A stretch of DNA of 64,000 nucleotides from CBDDYU01 sp965235655 (lineage in GTDB: Bacteria > Pseudomonadota > Alphaproteobacteria > Pelagibacterales > Pelagibacteraceae), in NCBI GenBank assembly GCA_965235655.1, contig CBDDYU010000002.1, forward strand, positions 310,001-374,000, read 5' to 3'. Below the pieces are notes generated by a model. That model made no database searches, was not told the origin of the DNA, and worked only from the letters and a program-made list of their open reading frames with translations. Positions 46,358 to 54,382 of the stretch are shown piece by piece (the stretch's first letter is position 1; the number at the start of each line of letters is the position of its first letter). The position numbers were made by a program, and so were the translations under genes.

Positions 46358-48033
46358 TAAATCGTTTTAACTTTAGTTCTTTTTATAATAAAGATTTGTT
46401 GAGCCATAGTTAAAACGTTATTAACTGTCCAGTAAATCACTAGTCCTGCAGGGAAGGGTGCAAGTATTACTGTTAAGAATAACGGAAAAAACATAAATAT
46501 TTTTGCCTGTATTGGATCAGTTGGTGCTGGGTTTAATTTTTGTTGAATGAACATAGTAACCCCCATAGCAATAGGCCACGCACCAATCATTAAAAATGAT
46601 GGCACATCATATGGCAACAATCCGAATAAATTAAATAATGAAGTTGGGTCTCGCTCTGACAAATCTTTAACCCATCCATAAAAGGGCATCTGTCTCATTT
46701 CGATCGTAACAAATAGCACTTTATATAAAGCAAAGAATACTGGAATTTGAACTAGTATAGGCAAGCAACCAGACATGGGATTAACTTTTTCTTTTTTATA
46801 TAAACCCATCATTTCTTGTTGCAATTTCATCTTATCACCCTTGTGTAGCTCCTTAAGTCTTGCCATTTCAGGCTGGAGTGCTTTCATTTTCGCCATGCTT
46901 CTAAATGAAAAGTTTGCAAGTGGAAAAAATACAAGTCTGATACAGATTGTAATTGCGATAATTGCTAAGCCATAGTTTCCTAAAAGATTGAAAAAATAAT
47001 CAATTCCAAAAAATAAAGGTTTAGTAATAAAATATAAAAAGCCCCAATCGATAACTAAATCAAATTTATTAATGTTTAAACTTTCAGCATACCCATCAAT
47101 TACATTAACTCTTTTAGCAGCTACGATAACTTGTATCTCTTCCTGAATAGTTCCATTTGCTGATAATTCTAACGGTTCGGTAGATACAAAATTTGCTCTG
47201 TATTTTTTCTTATAATCAAAAGTTGTTTTAAATTCTTTACCTCTTGGGGGGATTAATGATGTTATCCAGTACTTATCGCCAACACCTAACCAGCCATTTT
47301 GTGCAGTTTTGCTGAATTTTTTTTCCTGAATATCATCATAATCTTCTTCAATTAATTCGCCATCAAGATCAGCTATTAAGCCTTCATGTAAAATATAAAA
47401 ATTAGATATTTCAGGAGTTTTGTTTCTTATTATTTGGCCATAAGAGTAAAAGTCATATTTTTTATTAGTAGTATTGATAATTTTTTGGTTAATGGTGAAC
47501 AAAAATTGATCATCTAAAGATATTTCTTTTTCAAAAATAATACCTTGAGGATTAGTCCACTGTAATTTAATGGGTGTTTGATCGGTTAATTTTCTCCCAC
47601 TTGCAAGGGTCCAAACCGAGTCAGAATCTGGAATCTGTATATTTTTATCTGTAGTTACAAATCCACTTTCAACTAAATATCCATCTTGAATATTTCGTGG
47701 TGCTAAAAGTTTTACTCTTTCATCACTATCAAGACTGATGCGGTAATCTTTAAATGTAAGATCATCTATTGCTGCTCCTTTAAGAGAAATAGAACCGATA
47801 ACACTATTGTTTTCAAATTGTACTCTATCACTTTCAGCTAATGCTTCCTCTCTTGAGACCTCCACCAAATTTTCATTTTGTTCTAAACTCGGTGCATCAG
47901 TGGTTTGTTCAACTTTATTTTGTTCTGCTAAATTTTTTTTAATTGTAGCTGGATCAGGTTGAAAAAAAAGTGAATAGATAATTATAACAGCTGCTGATAA
48001 TGAAATTGCTGCAATGACGTTTTTTGTATCCAT
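46357..48033 (-). CDS. yidC: Membrane protein insertase YidC
   Basis: 558 aa. An N-terminal membrane anchor (about 5-25) precedes a large periplasmic domain (about 55-340), then five C-terminal helices with the insertase core (P-L-A-N-F-S-F-R-S-M-A-K-M-K-A-L-Q-P near 366-383). It inserts inner-membrane proteins with or without SecYEG. Between yidD (one-base overlap) and argB (one-base overlap) in the rpmH-rnpA-yidD-yidC operon. Confidence 0.97.
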   Translation of the reverse strand: MDTKNVIAAISLSAAVIIIYSLFFQPDPATIKKNLAEQNKVEQTTDAPSLEQNENLVEVSREEALAESDRVQFENNSVIGSISLKGAAIDDLTFKDYRISLDSDERVKLLAPRNIQDGYLVESGFVTTDKNIQIPDSDSVWTLASGRKLTDQTPIKLQWTNPQGIIFEKEISLDDQFLFTINQKIINTTNKKYDFYSYGQIIRNKTPEISNFYILHEGLIADLDGELIEEDYDDIQEKKFSKTAQNGWLGVGDKYWITSLIPPRGKEFKTTFDYKKKYRANFVSTEPLELSANGTIQEEIQVIVAAKRVNVIDGYAESLNINKFDLVIDWGFLYFITKPLFFGIDYFFNLLGNYGLAIIAITICIRLVFFPLANFSFRSMAKMKALQPEMARLKELHKGDKMKLQQEMMGLYKKEKVNPMSGCLPILVQIPVFFALYKVLFVTIEMRQMPFYGWVKDLSERDPTSLFNLFGLLPYDVPSFLMIGAWPIAMGVTMFIQQKLNPAPTDPIQAKIFMFFPLFLTVILAPFPAGLVIYWTVNNVLTMAQQIFIIKRTKVKTI

Positions 48034-48284
48034 TATTTTTTAATTTTCATTTCTTTGTTAACTGGATCAAATCCCTCTCCACCCCCTAAAAATTTAATTG
48101 GGTGACAGGATAAAATTCTTTTTAAGCTGATAAAGGTACCCTTTAACAGGCCATAAGTTTTTAATGCTTCAATACTGTATTCAGAGCAAGTTGGTAAATA
48201 TCTGCAAGATGGACCAAGGTAAGGACTAATTATTAATTTATATCCTTTAATTAGAACAATTAAAATACGAGTTAAAATATTCAT
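48033..48284 (-). CDS. yidD: Membrane protein insertion efficiency factor YidD
   Basis: 83 aa amphipathic membrane-associated protein with the conserved G-P-S-C-R-Y-L-P-T-C-S-E-Y (24-36). It assists YidC-dependent insertion. It overlaps rnpA and yidC by one base each, the standard arrangement. Confidence 0.95.
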   Translation of the reverse strand: MNILTRILIVLIKGYKLIISPYLGPSCRYLPTCSEYSIEALKTYGLLKGTFISLKRILSCHPIKFLGGGEGFDPVNKEMKIKK

Positions 48285-48625
48285 TACCTAATTTTTTCAA
48301 AATCCTGAAATAAAGTTTCTTTTATATTTGTATAGTCATTGTTTAACATAGTTGGCTTAGCAATAACAAGGTATGAATAATTAAAATTTACAGATATTTT
48401 TTTAACTGCCTCATTAAGAATATTTCTTAATCTTCTTTTAATTTTATTTCTTTTTACAGCATTCCCAATCTTTTTTTTAGTTACAAAGCTTATATTTAAT
48501 TTTTTATTATCTTTGTTTGCTAAATTACCAAAAAAAATAGTAACAAATTTATTGGATATCTTTTTTTTCTTGAGTAAATTTTTGAAATCTTCGTTATTTG
48601 AAAGAGCAAGTATTTTGCTTTTCAT
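48284..48625 (-). CDS. rnpA: Ribonuclease P protein component
   Basis: 113 aa basic protein binding the RNase P RNA to mature tRNA 5' ends. The RNR signature region is present as N-A-V-K-R-N-K-I-K-R-R-L-R (about 53-65). It starts 4 bases after the rpmH stop and overlaps yidD by one base. Confidence 0.93.
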   Translation of the reverse strand: MKSKILALSNNEDFKNLLKKKKISNKFVTIFFGNLANKDNKKLNISFVTKKKIGNAVKRNKIKRRLRNILNEAVKKISVNFNYSYLVIAKPTMLNNDYTNIKETLFQDFEKIR

Positions 48626-48629
48626 TTAA

Positions 48630-48770
48630 TTAACCAGATACTGTTAACGATTTTCTTCCTTTGGCTCTTCTTCTAGCTAAAAGTTTTATTCCACCTTTAG
48701 TTTTCATTTTTGCTCTAAAGCCGTGTTTCCTAGCTCTTTTTATATTTGATGGTTGATATGTTCGTTTCAT
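48630..48770 (-). CDS. rpmH: 50S ribosomal protein L34
   Basis: 46 aa, starting M-K-R-T-Y-Q-P-S-N and ending with R-R-R-A-K-G-R-K-S-L-T-V-S-G, diagnostic of L34. Translated by hand from the minus strand: ATG at 48770, TAA at 48630-48632. First gene of the rpmH-rnpA-yidD-yidC operon. Confidence 0.97.
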   Translation of the reverse strand: MKRTYQPSNIKRARKHGFRAKMKTKGGIKLLARRRAKGRKSLTVSG

Positions 48771-48863
48771 AAAATGTGGTTAAATTTTTATTAAATTTCG
48801 CCCTTTATAGTAATTAAATATATAAATAGCAAATAGAAGATTTTGTAATTACTATTGTAATTA
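48771..48863. promoter_or_regulatory. Divergent region rpmH / TVP38-like gene
   Basis: 93 AT-rich bases carrying the rpmH operon promoter on the minus strand and that of the TVP38-like gene on the plus strand. I see no clear consensus boxes or DnaA boxes. Confidence 0.3.
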
Positions 48864-49585
48864 ATGGAAAAAGCTAAAAAAATTAAATTATTTATTGGTT
48901 TATTTTACCTACTCTTGATTTCCATATTTCTATATTTCTTTTTTTCAAAATTTACCCTTCAAGAACTTACTAGTTATGATTTTATAAAAAATAATAGAGA
49001 CTTCTTTTTTGAATTAAAAAATTCTAATTTAATAATGTTATCTGTTTTGTTTGTCATCTTTTGTGTTGTTTGGACATTGGCAGGTGGCTTTGGAAGCTCC
49101 AATAGTCTTGTTTGGAGGATTTGTGTTTGGCAATTGGTTAGGAACTGCTCTTTTAATATATTGGAATGAGTATTGGTGGGACATTACTTTATATAATTGC
49201 AAATTATTTTTTTAAAGATTTAATTCGTGAAAAGTTTCTTAATCGATTTAAAAATTTAGAAATTAAATTTAAAAAATCAGAGTTTATTTATTTACTAGTT
49301 TTCAGATTTGTTGGAGGAATTCCATTTGCAATAGCAAATGTTTTACCATGTATCTTTAATGTAAAAATATCTAACTTTTTTTGGGCAACATTTTTAGGAA
49401 TGATTCCACAAATTTTTTTAGCAACATCGGTAGCTATGGGGCTCGAGAAGGTTATTCAGCAAAGTATGGAAGCACCCAAAATATTAGATATAATTTTTTC
49501 TCCAAATATTTACATCCCACTTATTGCTTTTGGAGTATTAATTATAATAACAATTTTTGTCAGAGAATTATTTTATAAAAAATAA
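48864..49585 (+). pseudogene. TVP38/TMEM64 (DedA-like) membrane protein, two frameshifts
   Basis: The stretch reads as one TVP38-type protein only across three frames. Frame 1 runs from the ATG at 48864 through V-V-W-T-L-A (to about 49082). The next frame gives the family core L-E-A-P-I-V-L-F-G-G-F-V-F-G-N-W-L-G (49092-49145). A third frame from about 49157 gives Y-I-G-M-S-I-G-G-T-L-L-Y to the stop at 49585. Removing one base near 49083-49088 and one near 49150-49157 restores about 239 aa, the normal length. As written, two ORFs (48864-49169 and 49166-49585, ATGA overlap) are seen. Either a very recent pseudogene or two indel errors. Intact relatives are inner-membrane proteins of uncertain transport or lipid function. 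Confidence 0.8.
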
Positions 49586-49588
49586 TTA

Positions 49589-49662
49589 TGGTGCTCCCAC
49601 CCTGTACTGACCAGGGAACTAGTCCTTACCAAGGACTTGTTATGCCATTTAACTACAGGAGC
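49589..49662 (-). tRNA. tRNA-Thr(GGT) with noncanonical T-loop
   Basis: 74 bases with encoded CCA. The anticodon stem AGTCC/GGACT encloses TTGGTAA (anticodon GGT). G1-C72 and C2-G71, known threonine identity pairs, are present, as are U8, A14, G18-G19, G53-C61, T55 and C56. The T-stem is CCCTG/CAGGG but the loop is GTCAGTA, so T54 and A58 are both G. The acceptor stem has two G-U pairs at positions 6-7. Confidence 0.88.
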
Positions 49663-49752
49663 AGTTAAGTTCTTTTACTATTTTATTGATAATACAGCAT
49701 TTTTTTCAAAATATTGCCTTAATTTTTTTGTAAATATGATTTATATACACCT

Positions 49753-49757
49753 GAGGA
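49753..49757 (+). promoter_or_regulatory. Shine-Dalgarno GAGGA before the 49764 ORF
   Basis: GAGGA lies 6 bases upstream of the ATG at 49764. This is one of the stronger ribosome binding sites in the window and decides the start of the 66 aa ORF over the internal ATG at 49809. Confidence 0.6.
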
Positions 49758-49763
49758 AATTTT

Positions 49764-49964
49764 ATGGGCATTCATTACGATTATAAATCTACTAAAGGGA
49801 ACAAGCTGATGGAGAAGCAAGCTAAAAGAGAAAAAAAGCTTGCTGAAAAAAGAGCTAAGCGTTTAGCTAAAGAAGGTCCGAAAAAAGAAGAACCTAAAGA
49901 ACAACCGTTAGATGCTTCTAAACCTATAACGTTAGACTTTTTGACAAATCCAAATAAAGAATGA
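49764..49964 (+). CDS. Small Lys/Glu-rich protein (66 aa), unknown
   Basis: 66 aa. After M-G-I-H-Y-D-Y-K there is a charged helix (about 15-42) of alternating Lys, Glu, Ala and Arg, probably a coiled coil, then a Pro-rich tail ending T-L-D-F-L-T-N-P. No membrane segment. I do not recognise a family. Strong Shine-Dalgarno at 49753. Its TGA overlaps the ATG of a further 33 aa ORF as ATGA, which in turn overlaps dcd. Confidence 0.65.
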   Translation: MGIHYDYKSTKGNKLMEKQAKREKKLAEKRAKRLAKEGPKKEEPKEQPLDASKPITLDFLTNPNKE

Positions 49965-50062
49965 CCACTAAAGATAAAAATGAGCGGCTAAGTTTGGCTC
50001 TTAGAAAAAATTTAAAAAAAAGAAAACTTTTTCAAAAAAAGATTAAGAAGAAAAATAAATAA
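49961..50062 (+). CDS. Tiny lysine-rich protein (33 aa), unknown
   Basis: 33 codons, M-T-T-K-D-K-N-E-R-L-S-L-A-L-R-K-N-L-K-K then mostly Lys and Arg. It overlaps the upstream ORF as ATGA and dcd as TAATG, a chain of coupled starts that argues for real translation. The composition suggests a nucleic-acid- or ribosome-binding peptide; this is inference only. Confidence 0.5.
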   Translation: MTTKDKNERLSLALRKNLKKRKLFQKKIKKKNK

Positions 50063-50616
50063 TGTCAGTTCTTTCAGATAAGTGGATAAGAAAAATGTCC
50101 AAGGAGCAAGGTATGATTTCTCCATTTGAAGAAAAGCAAGTCAGAGGAGATAGTATATCTTATGGACTTTCTTCTTTTGGTTACGATGCAAGAGTTGCTG
50201 AGGAATTTAAGATATTTACTAATGTTAACTCTGAAATAGTCGACCCAAAAAATTTTAAACCAACAAATTTTGTAACTAAAAATGTATCTGAATGTATCAT
50301 TCCACCTAATTCATTTGTTCTCGCAAGAACTGTCGAAAAATTTAAAATTCCAGATGATGTTCTGGTTATATGTTTAGGAAAATCCACTTATGCAAGATGT
50401 GGAATTATTGTCAATGTAACACCTCTAGAACCAGGCTGGGAAGGCTATGTAACATTAGAGTTTTCTAATACAACACCTCTGCCTGCAAAAATTTATGCAA
50501 ACGAGGGAGTTGCACAGTTTATTTTCTTAAAAGGAAACGAAAAGCCAGAAGTAACCTATGCTGATCGAAATGGAAAATACATGGGTCAAACTGGGGTAAC
50601 CTTACCTAAAGTTTAA
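50062..50616 (+). CDS. dcd: dCTP deaminase
   Basis: 184 aa, trimeric nucleotide deaminase giving dUTP for dTMP synthesis. Signatures are G-K-S-T-Y-A-R-C-G-I (about 111-120), T-P-L-E-P-G-W-E-G-Y-V-T-L-E (about 126-139) with the catalytic Glu, and G-V-A-Q-F-I-F-L. It resembles the deaminase rather than the bifunctional dCTP deaminase/dUTPase by length. murA follows after 2 bases. Confidence 0.94.
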   Translation: MSVLSDKWIRKMSKEQGMISPFEEKQVRGDSISYGLSSFGYDARVAEEFKIFTNVNSEIVDPKNFKPTNFVTKNVSECIIPPNSFVLARTVEKFKIPDDVLVICLGKSTYARCGIIVNVTPLEPGWEGYVTLEFSNTTPLPAKIYANEGVAQFIFLKGNEKPEVTYADRNGKYMGQTGVTLPKV

Positions 50617-50618
50617 AA

Positions 50619-51872
50619 ATGCAAAAGCTAGAGGTCTTTGGAGCAAGTCAGCTCAAAGGTCAAATAAAAATTTCTGGTTCTAAAAATGCTTCCTTACCAA
50701 TTTTAGCAGCCACTTTGTTATCTAATAAAAAAATCCTATTAAGAAATCTTCCATTGGTTCGAGACATAGAAACAATGAAAAACTTATTAGAGTCATTAGG
50801 TTCTAAAATTAAATATAAGAATAAAGAACTAATAATTGACAATACAAGACAAACAAAAAAATTTGCATCTTACAGTTTAGTCAAAACTATGCGTGCAGGG
50901 ATTTTAGTCTTAGGCCCCTTACTTGCTAAATTTGGTTCTGCTAAAGTTTCTCTTCCAGGAGGTTGTGCTATTGGCACTAGACCTGTTGATATTCATTTAA
51001 AAGCATTAGCAAGACTAGGTGTAAAATATAAAATTTTAGAAGGCTATGTTCATGCTACTGCTCCAATAGGATTAAAAGGTGCAAAAATTAAATTTCCAAA
51101 AATATCAGTAGGAGCAACTGAAAATTTAATTATTGCTGCAAGTTTTGCTAAAGGAATAACAATCTTATCTAATTGTGCCATTGAACCTGAAATAAAAGAT
51201 TTGGTTAATTTTTTAAACTCTATGGGTTGCAATATTAAATGGACTGCAAAAAGAACTATCAAAATTATTGGAGTAAAAGAAGTAACAGAGACAAATTACT
51301 CTGTTATGTTTGATAGAATTGAAGCAGGTACATATTTAATTGCAGGAGCATTAACAGCAGGAAATTTAAGAATACAAAATATTATTCCAAGCATTATTCA
51401 AACTGAAATCGATACTTTAAGAAAAATAGGTTCAAAAATTATTATCAAAAAAAATGAAGTTCAAATTATTGGAAATAAAAAAATTAAAAATTTAAATATT
51501 AAAACTGCACCTTACCCTGGATTTCCGACAGATTTACAGGCCCAATTAATGGTATTGTTGTGTAAAGCAAATAAAAAATCTCTTATTAAAGAAGATATTT
51601 TTGAAAATAGATTTATGCACGTTGCAGAATTAAATCGAATGGGTGCTAAGATTTCAATAAAAGGAAACTTGGCAACAGTAGAAGGATCAACCAACTTTGC
51701 ATCTGCCGAATTAATGGCTACCGATTTAAGGGCTTCAGTATCTTTAATTTTAGCCGCATTAACAGCAAAAGGAAAATCTGTTATTAATAGAATATATCAT
51801 CTTGATCGAGGGTATGAAAATATTGAAAAAAAATTAAAAAAAGTTGGTGCTAAAATTAGAAGAGTAAACTGA
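50619..51872 (+). CDS. murA: UDP-N-acetylglucosamine 1-carboxyvinyltransferase
   Basis: 417 aa, the first committed peptidoglycan step (PEP transfer to UDP-GlcNAc). The catalytic, fosfomycin-target Cys is C116 in P-G-G-C-A-I-G-T-R-P-V-D. UDP-GlcNAc contacts K22-N23 lie in G-S-K-N-A. The TGA of murA overlaps the next start by one base, as is typical of the murA-DUF2948-hisD run in alphaproteobacteria. Confidence 0.96.
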   Translation: MQKLEVFGASQLKGQIKISGSKNASLPILAATLLSNKKILLRNLPLVRDIETMKNLLESLGSKIKYKNKELIIDNTRQTKKFASYSLVKTMRAGILVLGPLLAKFGSAKVSLPGGCAIGTRPVDIHLKALARLGVKYKILEGYVHATAPIGLKGAKIKFPKISVGATENLIIAASFAKGITILSNCAIEPEIKDLVNFLNSMGCNIKWTAKRTIKIIGVKEVTETNYSVMFDRIEAGTYLIAGALTAGNLRIQNIIPSIIQTEIDTLRKIGSKIIIKKNEVQIIGNKKIKNLNIKTAPYPGFPTDLQAQLMVLLCKANKKSLIKEDIFENRFMHVAELNRMGAKISIKGNLATVEGSTNFASAELMATDLRASVSLILAALTAKGKSVINRIYHLDRGYENIEKKLKKVGAKIRRVN

Positions 51873-52270
51873 TGGATAAAAAGTATTTTGCAAAAATAAT
51901 CGCAACTGATAGCGAAGGTTTACAAATGATTTCAGCCTGTTGTGCTGGTGCTAAAGTAAAAGTGGCAGATATCAAGTATCTTCAAAGTAATAAAATTTTT
52001 CTGTTATCGTTAGAGCGAACTAAAGTTGAGACTGATAATGAGGATAAAAAAATTAATAGTATTTGTAAATTTGACTTTGTCGATAAAGTAAAATCTAAAA
52101 ACATCAATCAAAGAGATCAAGATACGATATTAGAGCTAGTTGGAATAGATTATTTAAAGAATAAAGAAGATTATGAAATAAATTTGATTTTTAATAATAA
52201 TACCCATATTGCTTTAACTACCGAAACAATTGAAGCAAGACTTGAGGATCAAAACGAGATTGAATCATGA
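51872..52270 (+). CDS. DUF2948-family protein
   Basis: 132 aa, cytoplasmic, no membrane segment. The pattern A-x-D-x-E-G-L-x-x-I-S-A-x-C near 12-24 and position between murA and hisD identify the alphaproteobacterial DUF2948 family, whose function is unknown. It overlaps murA by one base and hisD by 4. Confidence 0.8.
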   Translation: MDKKYFAKIIATDSEGLQMISACCAGAKVKVADIKYLQSNKIFLLSLERTKVETDNEDKKINSICKFDFVDKVKSKNINQRDQDTILELVGIDYLKNKEDYEINLIFNNNTHIALTTETIEARLEDQNEIES

Positions 52271-53550
52271 GAGAACTAAATAGCGAAATTAAAAATTTTG
52301 ACTCAGCTTTAGAAAAATTGTTACTGCAGAGAAAAAAAAAAGTTCAATCAAATTCAGTTTCAGTTTCAGGCATCATTAATGATGTTAAGAAAAATGGTGA
52401 TAAGGCAGTTTTAAAATACGAGAAAAAATTTAATCAAAATAATATTATTGTTCCAACTGTTAAATCTATTTCAAAATCAATAGCAGGCTTAGATCAGAAG
52501 GTAAAAAAAGCGATCGATCTTGCTTATAATAGAATTTATAAATTTCATTCTCTGCAAAAATTTAAAAATATTTCCTACACAGATAATTTACAAAACAAAT
52601 TAGAGTATAAATATTTACCAATAGATTCAGTTGCTATTTATGTACCTGGTTCTACCGCTTCTTATCCATCAAGTGTTTTAATGAATGCTATTCCTGCAAT
52701 AGTTGCTGGAGTAAAGAGAATAGTAATGATTAATCCTGGTTTTAAAGGAGTTCAAAATCCAGCGGTATTATATGCGGCTAGAAAATGTAAAATCAAAGAA
52801 ATTTATTCAATTGGTGGTCCTTCAGCAATTGCAGCCGTTGCCTATGGAACAAAAAAAATTAAAAAAGTCGATAAGATTGTAGGTCCAGGCAACTCATATG
52901 TTGCTGCTGCAAAAAAAGAAGTTTTTGGCGATGTAGGGATCGAAGGTATGACTGCAGGACCTTCTGAAGTTACCATTGTTTGTGATAAATTTTCAAATGC
53001 GGAATGGGTTGCGAGTGATTTAATTGGTCAAGCAGAACATGATAATCTTGCACAATGTATTTTAATTTCTAAAGATAAAAATTTATTAAATAAAGTTAAG
53101 TTAGAAATAACAAAACAATTAAAAGAGATACCAAGAATCTCAATTGCAAAAAAAAGTTTAATGAATAATGGAATTTTGATTTATATAAAATCTGATCAAA
53201 AAATAATTGAGGTAGTTAATAGAATTGCTCCTGAACATTTAGAGTTAAATGTAAAAAATTATAAACAATTAGTGTCTAAAATTAAAAATTCAGGCTCTAT
53301 TTGTTTAGGAAAATATGCGGTAATGGCAATGACTGATTATAATGTTGGATCTAATCACGTATTGCCAACCAATGGCTCTGCAAAATACTCAAGTGGAATA
53401 AGTGTTAATGAATTCTACAAAAGAATTTCATACATAAACCTATCAAAAAAGGGTATTGAAACTCTTGGACCATCCGTTATAACTCTTGCAAATTATGAAG
53501 GGTTAGCAGGACATGCTCAATCCGTAAAAAAAAGAATTAGGAGAAATTAA
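52267..53550 (+). CDS. hisD: Histidinol dehydrogenase
   Basis: 427 aa zinc, NAD-dependent; the last two oxidations of histidine synthesis. The catalytic region A-E-H-D-N-L-A-Q-C (about 257-265) and P-E-H-L-E-L (about 323-328) are conserved, as is the N-terminal Y-V-P-G-S-T-A-S-Y-P-S-S-V. It overlaps the DUF2948 gene by 4 bases and is followed by infA after 2. Other his genes (hisZ, hisG) lie 2 kb downstream. Confidence 0.96.
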   Translation: MRELNSEIKNFDSALEKLLLQRKKKVQSNSVSVSGIINDVKKNGDKAVLKYEKKFNQNNIIVPTVKSISKSIAGLDQKVKKAIDLAYNRIYKFHSLQKFKNISYTDNLQNKLEYKYLPIDSVAIYVPGSTASYPSSVLMNAIPAIVAGVKRIVMINPGFKGVQNPAVLYAARKCKIKEIYSIGGPSAIAAVAYGTKKIKKVDKIVGPGNSYVAAAKKEVFGDVGIEGMTAGPSEVTIVCDKFSNAEWVASDLIGQAEHDNLAQCILISKDKNLLNKVKLEITKQLKEIPRISIAKKSLMNNGILIYIKSDQKIIEVVNRIAPEHLELNVKNYKQLVSKIKNSGSICLGKYAVMAMTDYNVGSNHVLPTNGSAKYSSGISVNEFYKRISYINLSKKGIETLGPSVITLANYEGLAGHAQSVKKRIRRN

Positions 53551-53552
53551 AT

Positions 53553-53768
53553 TTGTCAAAACAGGACTTACTGGAATTCAAAGGCAAGGTGACGGACCTA
53601 CTTCCAAACGCAATGTTTAGAGTTCAACTAGAGAATGGTCATATTGTGACAGCTCACACAGCAGGTAAGTTGAGAAAGAATAGAATTAGAGTGTTACAAG
53701 GCGATAATGTAACAATCGAAATGACACCTTACGATCTTACTAAAGGCAGAATCATCTTTAGAGGATAA
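53553..53768 (+). CDS. infA: Translation initiation factor IF-1
   Basis: 71 aa OB-fold protein binding the 30S A site; conserved F-K-G-K-V-T-D-L-L-P-N-A-M-F-R-V and G-K-L-R-K-N-R-I-R-V. The start codon is TTG (53553), 2 bases after hisD, giving the standard IF-1 N-terminus S-K-Q-D. tRNA-Phe follows 5 bases after the stop. Confidence 0.95.
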   Translation: MSKQDLLEFKGKVTDLLPNAMFRVQLENGHIVTAHTAGKLRKNRIRVLQGDNVTIEMTPYDLTKGRIIFRG

Positions 53769-53773
53769 TTTAA

Positions 53774-53848
53774 GGCTGAGTAGCTCAGGAGTAGAGCAGA
53801 GCCCTGAAAAGGCTTGTGTCGGGAGTGCGAATCTCTCCTCAGCCACCA
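53774..53848 (+). tRNA. tRNA-Phe(GAA) with G55 in the T-loop
   Basis: 75 bases with encoded CCA. The acceptor is GGCTGAG/CTCAGCC, the anticodon loop CTGAAAA (anticodon GAA), and the variable region GTGTC is typical of alphaproteobacterial tRNA-Phe. The T-stem GGGAG/CTCTC has one G-U and the loop reads TGCGAAT, so position 55, normally T (pseudouridine), is G. Confidence 0.92.
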
Positions 53849-53928
53849 CCTTTAATTTTTCATCTTGAAATTACCTAAAAAGAAATTAATTTATTTACAT
53901 AATAAATAACAAAAGGACTAAGAATAAG

Positions 53929-54141
53929 ATGAGTACATTACAAGGTAAAGTAAAGTGGTTTAACGGTAAAAAAGGTTACGGATTTATCGAAAGAGATGAC
54001 AAAGAAAAAGATGCATTTGTCCATGCAAGCGCTGTCAAAGCTGCAGGTATGAGATTTTTAAATGAAGGTGATAAACTAGAGTTTACACTAGAAGATGGTC
54101 CTAAAGGTCCTTCTGCCGTGAATTTAAAAAAATTAGGCTAA
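53929..54141 (+). CDS. cspA: Cold-shock domain protein (CspA family)
   Basis: 70 aa OB-fold RNA chaperone. RNP1 is K-G-Y-G-F-I (16-21) and RNP2 is D-A-F-V-H-A (28-33). AAGGA at 53913-53917 serves as ribosome binding site. A strong terminator follows at 54164, so it is monocistronic. Whether it is cold-induced cannot be read from sequence. Confidence 0.95.
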   Translation: MSTLQGKVKWFNGKKGYGFIERDDKEKDAFVHASAVKAAGMRFLNEGDKLEFTLEDGPKGPSAVNLKKLG

Positions 54142-54163
54142 TTTATATTTCACAAAATTTATT

Positions 54164-54204
54164 AAAGGGCGTTTTATCTACAAAATAGATAAACGTCCTT
54201 TTTT
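54164..54204 (+). terminator. Rho-independent terminator after the cold-shock gene
   Basis: Left arm AAGGGCGTTTTATCTA (54165-54180) and right arm TAGATAAACGTCCTT (54186-54200) pair along about 15 positions with one extra T and one G-U, enclosing a CAAAA loop. A run of six T ends the element. The clearest intrinsic terminator in the window. Confidence 0.85.
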
Positions 54205-54382
54205 AATTAAATCTTGAATAATTATAATTTTTGTCTAAAAGACTGCCCATGATTATAAATATTACATATAGAGAGACTTCAAGAAGTACTCATAGAATCT
54301 ATTTCCATTGCCTGTAGGCAATTATTTATAATTTAATTTTTAATCCACACAAAAATAATATAAAAATAAACAAAGTTTGAAT
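54205..54382. other. Intergenic region with two hairpins, possible small RNA
   Basis: 178 bases between the cold-shock terminator and tRNA-His. A perfect hairpin ATTGCC-TGTA-GGCAAT occupies 54307-54322, and GAGACTT-CAAG-AAGT(A)CTC lies near 54271-54289. No ORF of useful length. It should hold the promoter of tRNA-His-hisS-hisZ-hisG; a small RNA or leader is possible but unproven. Confidence 0.3.

Noticed and set aside
49589..49662. Reading the tRNA-Thr locus as a plus-strand tRNA-Gly(ACC)
   Set aside because: The plus strand lacks the GG of the D-loop, a T-loop and an encoded CCA; the minus strand has all of these except two T-loop bases.
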